A stretch of DNA of 5,057 nt from Curvibacter sp. (GTDB lineage Bacteria; Pseudomonadota; Gammaproteobacteria; Burkholderiales; Burkholderiaceae_C), in assembly GCA_003500955.1 (NCBI GenBank), contig DNQP01000296.1, positions 976 to 6,032 of the forward strand, read 5' to 3'. Of the stretch, positions 1 through 5,057 are shown one piece after another (positions within the stretch are counted from its first letter, which is position 1; every line of letters starts with the position of its first letter). Position numbers and translations under genes: made by a program. The notes under the pieces were generated by a model. The model saw only the letters and a list, made by a program, of their open reading frames with translations. It was not told where the DNA came from and did no database searches.

Positions 1-1773
1 GCCCTGCACGTTGTTCTGGCCGCGCAGCGGGTGCAGGCCGGAACCGGGCTTGCCGATCTGGCCGGTCACCGCGCACAGTGCGATCAGGCAGCGTGCGTTG
101 TCCGTGCCGTGCACGTGCTGGCTCACGCCCATGCCCCACAGGATCATCGAGGCCTTGGACCTGGCGAACTCGCGCGCCACTTCGCGCAGTTGCTGCGCCG
201 GGATGCCGCAGATGGGCTCCATGGCCTCGGGGCTGTAACCCTGGACATTCTTCTTGAGCGCCTCGAAGTTGCTGGCGCGGTTCTTGAGGAAGGCCTTGTC
301 CGTCAGACCTTCCTCGATCACCGTGTAGATCATGGCGTTGAGCATGGCCACATCGGTGTCAGGCTTGAACTGCAGGGTGCGCCAGGCATGCTTGCCGATG
401 TCGGTCACGCGCGGGTCGGCGAGCACGATCTTGGTGCCCTTCTTGGCCGCATTCTTGAACCAAGTCGCCGCCACCGGGTGGTTGGCCGTGGGATTGGAGC
501 CGATCAGCATGATCAGCCCCGAATGCTCCACGTCGTTGACCTGGTTGGACACGGCGCCCGAGCCCACACCTTCGAGCAGGGCCGCCACGCTGGAGGCATG
601 GCACAGGCGCGTGCAGTGGTCCACGTTGTTGCTGCCGAAGCCGGTGCGCACCAGCTTCTGGAACAGATAGGCCTCTTCGTTGCTGCCCTTGGCCGAGCCG
701 AAGCCGGCCAGCGCCTTCTTGCCGTACTTGTCACGCAGGGCCTTGAGGCCGCCGCCGGCGAGGTCCAGCGCCTCTTCCCAGGTAGCCTCGCGGAACATGG
801 TGGAGATGATCGAAGGATCCTCGCTCATCTTGCGGTTCAGTTCGTCGATGGCCTCGGGGTCCTTGGGTACGCCGGCCTTGCGGATCAGGGGCTTGGTCAG
901 GCGCTGCGGGTTGTGCGCATAGTCGAAACCGAAACGACCCTTGACGCAGAGGCGGTTGTGGTTGGCCGGGCCGTCGCGCCCGTCCACGCTGATGATCTTG
1001 TTGTCCTTGACGTTGTAGGTGATCAGGCAGCCCACACCGCAGAAGGGGCAGACCGAATCGACCTTCTTGTCCACGACCTGCGAACCCACGCGGCTCTTGG
1101 GCATGAGCGCGCCCGTGGGGCAGGCCTGCACGCATTCACCGCAGGCCACACAGGTGCTGTCCCCCATGTTGTCGCCGAGGTCGAAGACGATCTCGCTGTG
1201 GCTGCCGCGCAGGGCGTAGCCGATCACGTCGTTCACCTGCTCTTCGCGGCAGGCGCGCACACAGCGGTTGCACTGGATGCAGGCGTCCAGGTTCACGGCC
1301 ATGGCCGGGTGCGAGACGTCGGCCACCGGCTGCTCGCGGCGCAGGGCCTTGAGTTCGGGGCGCACGGTCACGCCGGCCTTCTTGGCCCATTGCGAGAGCT
1401 CGCCGTGCTGCAGGGATTCGTCCTGCTCGTCCCACTTGTAGCCCTCGTCAGGCATGTCGGACAGCAGCATCTCCAGCACCATCTTCTGGCTCTTGACGGC
1501 GCGCTCGCTCTTGCTCTGCACTTCCATGCCAGCCGTGGCGCTGCGGCAGCAGCTGGGGGCCAGGGTGCGCTCGCCCTTGATCTCGACCACGCAGGCGCGG
1601 CAGTTGCCGTCGGCGCGGTAGCCTTCCTTGTAGCAAAGGTGCGGGATCTCCATGCCCATGCGCTTGGCCACGGTCAGGATGGTCTCGCCGGCATAGGCCT
1701 GGGCCTTCTTGCCGTCGAGCGTGAACTCGACGACCTGGGGCATCACTTCATTCAGTTTGGCGGGTGCATTCAT
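1..1773 (-). CDS. fdsA: NAD-dependent formate dehydrogenase, alpha (catalytic) subunit, 3' end outside window
   Basis: Catalytic subunit of a cytoplasmic Mo- or W-dependent formate dehydrogenase, oxidising formate to CO2. Reverse-strand translation gives 591 open codons up to the window edge. Visible in order: a ferredoxin-like [2Fe-2S] domain (C47, C58, C61, C75); two [4Fe-4S] motifs of CxxCxxCxxxC type (C165-C175 and C208-C218); then the bis-MGD oxidoreductase domain with its own [4Fe-4S] motif (C242, C245, C249, C276) and K278. The metal ligand is C391, followed by H392 (RLCHASS, aligning with the Sec-His of E. coli FdhF). R584 in LRGQNNVQG lies 193 residues later, the same spacing as Sec140-Arg333 in FdhF. 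Family members run to about 950-990 residues, so the C-terminal third, including the dinucleotide-binding domain, is missing only because the window ends. The ATG at 1773 is two bases after the beta-subunit stop, with GGGAG seven bases upstream. There is no Cys between C76 and C165, so the usual His-Cys3 cluster motif is absent. Identity is near certain; Mo versus W cannot be told from sequence. Confidence 0.95.
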   Translation of the reverse strand, partial: MNAPAKLNEVMPQVVEFTLDGKKAQAYAGETILTVAKRMGMEIPHLCYKEGYRADGNCRACVVEIKGERTLAPSCCRSATAGMEVQSKSERAVKSQKMVLEMLLSDMPDEGYKWDEQDESLQHGELSQWAKKAGVTVRPELKALRREQPVADVSHPAMAVNLDACIQCNRCVRACREEQVNDVIGYALRGSHSEIVFDLGDNMGDSTCVACGECVQACPTGALMPKSRVGSQVVDKKVDSVCPFCGVGCLITYNVKDNKIISVDGRDGPANHNRLCVKGRFGFDYAHNPQRLTKPLIRKAGVPKDPEAIDELNRKMSEDPSIISTMFREATWEEALDLAGGGLKALRDKYGKKALAGFGSAKGSNEEAYLFQKLVRTGFGSNNVDHCTRLCHASSVAALLEGVGSGAVSNQVNDVEHSGLIMLIGSNPTANHPVAATWFKNAAKKGTKIVLADPRVTDIGKHAWRTLQFKPDTDVAMLNAMIYTVIEEGLTDKAFLKNRASNFEALKKNVQGYSPEAMEPICGIPAQQLREVAREFARSKASMILWGMGVSQHVHGTDNARCLIALCAVTGQIGKPGSGLHPLRGQNNVQG

Positions 1774-1775
1774 CT

Positions 1776-3596
1776 TCAGGCTCCCAGTTCTTGCGGGAAA
1801 TATTTCTGGACACAGCGGATGGGATTGGGCGCAGCCTGGCCCAGACCGCAGATGGAGGCGTCGACCATCACTTGGCTCAGGTCTTCGAGCAAGGCGTTGT
1901 CCCAGCTCTCCTGCTCCATCAGCTGCACGGCCTTGGCCGTGCCCACGCGGCAGGGTGTGCACTGGCCGCAGCTTTCGTGCGCGAAGAAGCGCATCATGTT
2001 CACGGCCGCCTCGCGGGCCGTGTCGTGCTGGCTCAGCACGATGACGGCGGCCGAGCCGATGAAGCAACCGTAAGGCTGCAGGGTGTCGAAGTCCAGCGGG
2101 ATGTCGCCCATGCTGGCCGGCAGGATGCCGCCCGAGGCGCCACCCGGCAGGTAGGCATAGAGCTCATGGCCGTCGAGCATGCCGCCGCAGTACTGGTCGA
2201 CCAGTTCGCGGATGGTGATGCCCGCGGGCGCGAGCTTCACGCCCGGGTGCTTGACCCGGCCGCTGACGCTGAAGGAGCGCAGGCCCTTGCGACCATTGGC
2301 GCCGAAGCTGGAGAACCAGCTCGCGCCCTTTTCCACGATGTCGCGCACCCAGTAGAGCGTCTCGAAGTTGTGTTCCAGCGTGGGGCGGCCGAAGAGGCCG
2401 ACCTGGGCGATGTAGGGCGGGCGCATGCGCGGCTCGCCACGCTTGCCTTCGATGGACTCGATCATCGCGGACTCCTCGCCGCAGATGTAGGCGCCAGCAC
2501 CGCGGCGCAGCTCGATCAGGGGCAGCGCGCAGGGCGGGTTGGCCTGCAGCTTGGCGAGCTCTGCTTCGAGCAGGGCCCGCGCGCCGTGGTATTCGTCGCG
2601 CAGATAGATGTAGCAGGCGCCCACGCCCACGGCGTAGGCGGCGACCAGCATGCCTTCGAGGAAGCGATGGGGATCGCGCTCCAGGTAGGTGCGGTCCTTG
2701 AACGTGCCGGGCTCACCCTCGTCGATGTTCACGGCCATCACGCGCGGCGCGGGCTGGTCGCGCACGATGCGCCACTTGCGGCCGGCGGGGAAGCCGGCGC
2801 CACCCAGGCCGCGCAGGCCCGAGTCTTCCATGGCTTTGATGACGGGCTCGACCTCGCGCTTGCCGTTCAGCAGATCGGCGACCATCTGGTAGCCGCCCTT
2901 GGCCTTGTAGGCCTCGAAACCCACGTAATCGGGCGAGACCTGCTGCTGGCTAGGCACGGGCGACACCGACTTGAGTGCCAGCGCCGCCGGCTCGAAACTG
3001 GACTTGCCGTTGGACTTGGGGTGCGTGCTGGCCGCAGCCTTGACCGCCTTGGCCACCGATTCGGGGGTGGCGTGCAGCACCGGGTTCTGGTGCACCACGG
3101 CCACGGGGGCCTGCTCGCAGCGGCCCACGCAGGGCGCGGGGATCACGCGCACCTTGGACGGGTCTGAGCCCAGGGCGGTCTGCAGCTTGGCCATCAGGCT
3201 CTGGGCGCCGCCCATCTCGCAGCTCAGGCCGTCGCAGACCCGCACGGTCAGGCCCGGGGCCTGCTCATCGCCCTTGACCACCTCGAAGTGGTGATAGAAG
3301 GTGGCGACCTCATAGACCTCGGCCATGGGGATGTTCATCTCCTTGGCCAGCGCCACCAGGTGGCGGTCGTGCAGGCAGCGGTAGGCGTCGTTGAGCTTGT
3401 GCAGGTGCTCGATCAGCAGGTCGCGGCGGTGGCCACCTTCCGGCTTCGGGCCGATCAGGGTGACGACTTCGGCCAGCGACTTCTCGTCGGCCTGGCGGCC
3501 CTTGAGCTTGCTCTTGCGGCGGATGCGTTCGCGCAGGTCATCTAACGTGGCAACGGCCACGGCCTGGATTTCGCCTTTGCGGCCCGGGTGGTTCAT
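1776..3596 (-). CDS. fdsB: NAD-dependent formate dehydrogenase, fused gamma-beta (NuoE-NuoF-like) subunit
   Basis: Diaphorase subunit that takes electrons from the alpha subunit and reduces NAD+ through FMN. The 606-residue product joins two proteins that are separate in many relatives. Residues about 15-190 are a NuoE/FdsG-like thioredoxin-fold domain with [2Fe-2S] ligands C121, C126, C156 and C160. Residues about 190-225 are a Ser/Ala/Pro-rich linker. Residues about 226-606 are a NuoF/FdsB-like domain: a glycine-rich nucleotide loop GLGGAGFPAG (263-272), the NIDEGEPGTFKDR flavin region (290-302), GAGAYICGEES (367-376), and [4Fe-4S] ligands C543, C546, C549 and C583 (ESCGQCTPCR). No break or frameshift is seen across the join, so this is a true fusion. 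The ATG at 3596 has GAGGG seven bases upstream. It is first in the operon, directly before the alpha subunit, and its last codons carry that gene's ribosome binding site. The fusion resembles Fdh1B of Methylobacterium extorquens (from memory). NAD-reducing hydrogenase HoxF is a fused relative, but the neighbouring formate dehydrogenase alpha subunit settles the assignment. Confidence 0.95.
   Translation of the reverse strand: MNHPGRKGEIQAVAVATLDDLRERIRRKSKLKGRQADEKSLAEVVTLIGPKPEGGHRRDLLIEHLHKLNDAYRCLHDRHLVALAKEMNIPMAEVYEVATFYHHFEVVKGDEQAPGLTVRVCDGLSCEMGGAQSLMAKLQTALGSDPSKVRVIPAPCVGRCEQAPVAVVHQNPVLHATPESVAKAVKAAASTHPKSNGKSSFEPAALALKSVSPVPSQQQVSPDYVGFEAYKAKGGYQMVADLLNGKREVEPVIKAMEDSGLRGLGGAGFPAGRKWRIVRDQPAPRVMAVNIDEGEPGTFKDRTYLERDPHRFLEGMLVAAYAVGVGACYIYLRDEYHGARALLEAELAKLQANPPCALPLIELRRGAGAYICGEESAMIESIEGKRGEPRMRPPYIAQVGLFGRPTLEHNFETLYWVRDIVEKGASWFSSFGANGRKGLRSFSVSGRVKHPGVKLAPAGITIRELVDQYCGGMLDGHELYAYLPGGASGGILPASMGDIPLDFDTLQPYGCFIGSAAVIVLSQHDTAREAAVNMMRFFAHESCGQCTPCRVGTAKAVQLMEQESWDNALLEDLSQVMVDASICGLGQAAPNPIRCVQKYFPQELGA
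1781..1785 (-). promoter_or_regulatory. Ribosome binding site of the alpha subunit gene, inside the beta subunit gene
   Basis: GGGAG on the minus strand ends seven bases before the ATG at 1773. It overlaps the last sense codons of the beta subunit, whose stop is two bases before this ATG. The layout suggests translational coupling, which would help make the two subunits in equal amounts. Another ATG four bases downstream (1769) is out of frame and not used. Confidence 0.7.
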
Positions 3597-3603
3597 GCTG
3601 TGT

Positions 3604-3608
3604 CCCTC
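3604..3608 (-). promoter_or_regulatory. Ribosome binding site of the beta subunit gene
   Basis: GAGGG on the minus strand, seven bases before the ATG at 3596. Good purine match and normal spacing support this ATG as the start of the fused subunit. Confidence 0.7.
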
Positions 3609-3631
3609 GATTCGTAACTCGACATGCGCGG

Positions 3632-3660
3632 AGTTTCCCGGGCACGCCGGCCCGGGTCAA
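3632..3660 (-). promoter_or_regulatory. Candidate activator-dependent sigma-70 promoter of the formate dehydrogenase operon
   Basis: On the minus strand TTGACC (3660-3655, five of six to TTGACA) is followed after exactly 17 bases by GAAACT (3637-3632, three of six to TATAAT). A start point near 3625 would give a leader of about 28 bases containing the GAGGG site. The weak -10 fits a promoter needing an activator. The LysR-type dyad centred at 3689 would then sit near -64, the usual place of a LysR recognition site. This is pattern matching only; the -10 is poor and the spacer is very GC-rich. Confidence 0.35.
3637..3656. repeat. GC-rich inverted repeat upstream of the beta subunit gene
   Basis: CCCGGGC (3637-3643), a six-base loop, and GCCCGGG (3650-3656) form a perfect seven-base-pair stem. 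No T-run follows on either strand, so it does not look like an intrinsic terminator. If the candidate promoter is right, the dyad fills its -35/-10 spacer and would act as DNA rather than RNA, for example as a protein site. If transcription starts farther upstream, it would instead be a stable hairpin in the leader, about 40 bases before the start codon. Confidence 0.55.
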
Positions 3661-3677
3661 ATTCGATCGGAACATGA

Positions 3678-3700
3678 CATCATTCAAAAAATAAATGATG
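3678..3700. promoter_or_regulatory. Candidate LysR-type operator (perfect 7+7 dyad with T-N11-A core)
   Basis: Plus strand CATCATT (3678-3684), a nine-base A-rich spacer, then AATGATG (3694-3700), the exact reverse complement. The dyad contains the T-N11-A core that marks LysR-family boxes and lies in the AT-rich middle of the gap between the regulator and the genes it probably controls. An eight-base palindrome ACTGCAGT (3702-3709) is next to it on the regulator side and may be part of the same site. Confidence 0.5.
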
Positions 3701-3726
3701 CACTGCAGTAGATAACAGCAATTCTT

Positions 3727-3748
3727 ATTAAAGGGGACTCCCAGCCCC
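3727..3748 (-). terminator. Weak possible terminator after the LysR-type regulator
   Basis: Twelve bases after the regulator stop, the minus strand has GGGG, an eight-base loop, CCCC and then TTTAAT. The stem is only four pairs and the T-tract is interrupted, so termination would be inefficient at best. Read-through from the regulator into the dehydrogenase genes is possible. Confidence 0.25.
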
Positions 3749-3759
3749 GGTCGGGAACA

Positions 3760-4698
3760 TCAGGCGTGCAGCAAACCGCTGTGGGCCGCTGCATGGCGCA
3801 GCCAGGCCGCGTCCTGCGCCAGCGTGATTGCCGCCTCGAGCGGGCGCGAATGGCGCTCCTTGGTCTGGACCATGAAACCGATGGAAGTGCGCACTTCGGG
3901 TCCGCTCAGAGGCCGGGCCTCGAGTTCGCGGTAGGCACGCACCGCCCCCACCAGGGCGCCGGGCATGATGCAGCTCACCGCGCCGCCCACGGCGCTCAGC
4001 GCCAGGGTCAGCAGGGAATTGGTCTCGAGCACAGGCCGCACATGGGCGCCCGCTTCGGCGAAGGCGCCGTCCACGATGTGGCGGTTGTACATCTCGGCCG
4101 TCATCAGGCACAGCGGCAGAGCCGCCGCGTCCTTCCAGGCCATGGGCTCGCCGAAGCGCATGCCCTGCTCGCCCGGCTGGGCCGCCTTGCGCACGAGGAA
4201 ATAGTGCTCGGTGTACTGCGGCACGGTGCGCAGGGCACCGGGTCGCACGCGCTCGATGAAGCCCAGACCCATGTCCAGCGTCAGCTCCTCCAGCCCGGAC
4301 TCGATTTCCTGTGAGCTCATGGAACGCACCACGGGAGTGATGCCCGGATGCCGCGCCTGCAGCATGGCCGCAAAGCGCGCCGCCACCGGCTCGGCCGAGG
4401 GTACGACGCCGATGCCCAGCTTGCCCTGGGGCTGGCCGCTGACACTGCTCAGGTCCTGCTTGAGCAGCTGTTCCTCGCGCAGCATGCGGCGCGCGCTCTC
4501 CAGCAGGCGCTCACCTTCGGGCGTGAAGCCGACGAAGGTGCGACCCCGCCGCACGATGGGCGAGCCGAACTCTTCTTCCAGCGCGCGGATGGCATTCGAG
4601 AGCGCCGGCTGGGTGACGAAGCAGGCCTGGGCCGCACGGGCGAAATGCTTGTGCTCGTCAAGGGCGACGAGGTAGCGCATGGAGACCAGGAGATTCAT
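3760..4698 (-). CDS. LysR-family transcriptional regulator, probable regulator of the formate dehydrogenase operon
   Basis: DNA-binding regulator of 312 residues from this start, the usual LysR length. The N-terminal winged helix-turn-helix is clear: RYLVALDEHKHFARAAQ, then FVTQPALSNAIRALEEEFG and the wing region VRRGRTFVGFTPEGERLL. A linker helix follows (about 67-90), then a two-lobed effector domain starting near GKLGIGVVPSAEPVAARF, with the ETNSLLTLALSAVGGAVSCIMPG stretch typical of the hinge side of the pocket (broken here only by reading it in parts). It is upstream of the dehydrogenase genes in the same direction, with a 163-base gap holding a LysR-box-like dyad, so control of that operon is likely. 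The effector, perhaps formate, is a guess. Start choice is uncertain: ATG at 4698 gives the usual short lead before the helix-turn-helix but has no clear ribosome binding site, whereas TTG at 4713 (five more residues) has AAGG eight bases upstream. It has not been assigned to a named regulator. Confidence 0.9.
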   Translation of the reverse strand: MNLLVSMRYLVALDEHKHFARAAQACFVTQPALSNAIRALEEEFGSPIVRRGRTFVGFTPEGERLLESARRMLREEQLLKQDLSSVSGQPQGKLGIGVVPSAEPVAARFAAMLQARHPGITPVVRSMSSQEIESGLEELTLDMGLGFIERVRPGALRTVPQYTEHYFLVRKAAQPGEQGMRFGEPMAWKDAAALPLCLMTAEMYNRHIVDGAFAEAGAHVRPVLETNSLLTLALSAVGGAVSCIMPGALVGAVRAYRELEARPLSGPEVRTSIGFMVQTKERHSRPLEAAITLAQDAAWLRHAAAHSGLLHA

Positions 4699-4713
4699 GG
4701 ACGCATCGTACAA

Positions 4714-5057
4714 GACGGGGGCCTTGATTTGGTTACGTCGCGCCGGCTACGCTTCTACGGTGCGGGAGGTCGCGACTGTCCTTGCGTGCCGAGATTGACG
4801 AGCCAACGGTCGTAGAGAACTCATTCGAGTCTGTCCGCCACGGCTGGCGGCTGAGCCTGCCAGTGACGAGAAATTGGTCTCGCTTGCAGCGGACCGCGGA
4901 GCGGCCGCTGGCGTTGGCATGCACATGCCCAGCAGTTGACTACGACCGGTGGCGTGGAATGCTCGCGCCCAGACAACGGTGGCGACGCCTCGTTTTGTAG
5001 AAGCCTGTCAGGACCGCCAAAAGCCAAATCCAGGCTCCCTTCTCTGCCCCGGCGGGG
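4714..5057. other. Stretch without a recognisable gene, upstream of the regulator
   Basis: No recognisable protein or RNA gene is seen in these 344 bases. Short open frames exist on both strands (63-72 codons) but have no recognisable domain, no clear ribosome binding site and a Ser/Arg/Pro-rich composition typical of chance frames. It holds some small palindromes: CCGCCA-CGGC-TGGCGG (4835-4850), AGCGGCCGCT (4900-4909) and GGCATG-CA-CATGCC (4916-4929), none followed by a T-run. A CCCC-GGC-GGGG dyad touches the right edge (5047-5057). The regulator's promoter should lie at the left end, but I see no convincing -35/-10 pair. The stretch could be the decayed remnant of a gene or an ordinary spacer. 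Confidence 0.5.

Noticed and set aside
1..1773. Alpha subunit as a truncated pseudogene
   Set aside because: The frame is open to the first base of the window and ends within a conserved motif, so the truncation is due to the window edge.
31..2073. 680-codon open frame on the plus strand
   Set aside because: It runs antisense to the alpha subunit and the end of the beta subunit, which carry all the expected Fe-S and active-site motifs. Its Ala/Val/Gly/His/Leu-rich product has no recognisable domain. Such long antisense frames arise from codon bias in GC-rich genes.
1764..3167. 467-codon open frame on the plus strand
   Set aside because: Antisense to the fused beta subunit, with the same compositional signature and no recognisable motif.
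3766..4815. Plus-strand open frames of 154-182 codons
   Set aside because: Antisense to the LysR-type regulator, whose helix-turn-helix is clear on the other strand.
4835..4850. CCGCCA-CGGC-TGGCGG hairpin as an intrinsic terminator
   Set aside because: No T-run follows on either strand and no gene ends next to it.
4733..5027. Short open frames on both strands beyond the regulator
   Set aside because: They are 63-72 codons, overlap one another, have no clear ribosome binding site and no recognisable protein signature.

Overview
This GC-rich window reads as a chromosomal segment of a betaproteobacterium, probably Burkholderiales and perhaps Comamonadaceae. That placement is inferred from base composition, the codon-position bias and the look of the proteins; no search was run. 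All three genes lie on the minus strand, so transcription runs from high to low coordinates: a LysR-type regulator (about 4698-3760), a fused NuoE/NuoF-like formate dehydrogenase beta subunit (3596-1776), and the Mo/W-bis-MGD formate dehydrogenase alpha subunit (1773 to the left edge, cut off by the window).

The two enzyme genes form a tight operon with only two bases between stop and start. Together they encode a cytoplasmic NAD+-linked formate dehydrogenase (formate + NAD+ -> CO2 + NADH). The alpha subunit oxidises formate at a Cys-ligated metal centre and passes electrons through Fe-S clusters. The beta subunit carries a [2Fe-2S] thioredoxin-like domain fused to an FMN/NAD/[4Fe-4S] domain that reduces NAD+. 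The GB fusion makes this the compact two-subunit layout known from Methylobacterium extorquens FDH1, unlike the separate FdsG, FdsB and FdsA chains of Cupriavidus or Rhodobacter. The alpha subunit also lacks the His-Cys3 [4Fe-4S] motif usual in NuoG-like N-termini.

The 163-base gap between the regulator and the operon (3597-3759) is the main regulatory region. It is AT-rich in the middle and holds a perfect 7+7 base dyad of LysR-box type (T-N11-A). About 64 bases downstream of the dyad centre is the start point predicted by a candidate promoter with a good -35 and poor -10, the geometry expected of a LysR-activated promoter. A second, very GC-rich dyad lies in the spacer of that promoter.

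From about 4714 to the right edge (344 bases) I find no convincing gene, only a few short palindromes. I found no sign of a previously undescribed system. The points worth a second look are the fused subunit architecture, the missing cluster motif and the operator/promoter arrangement.
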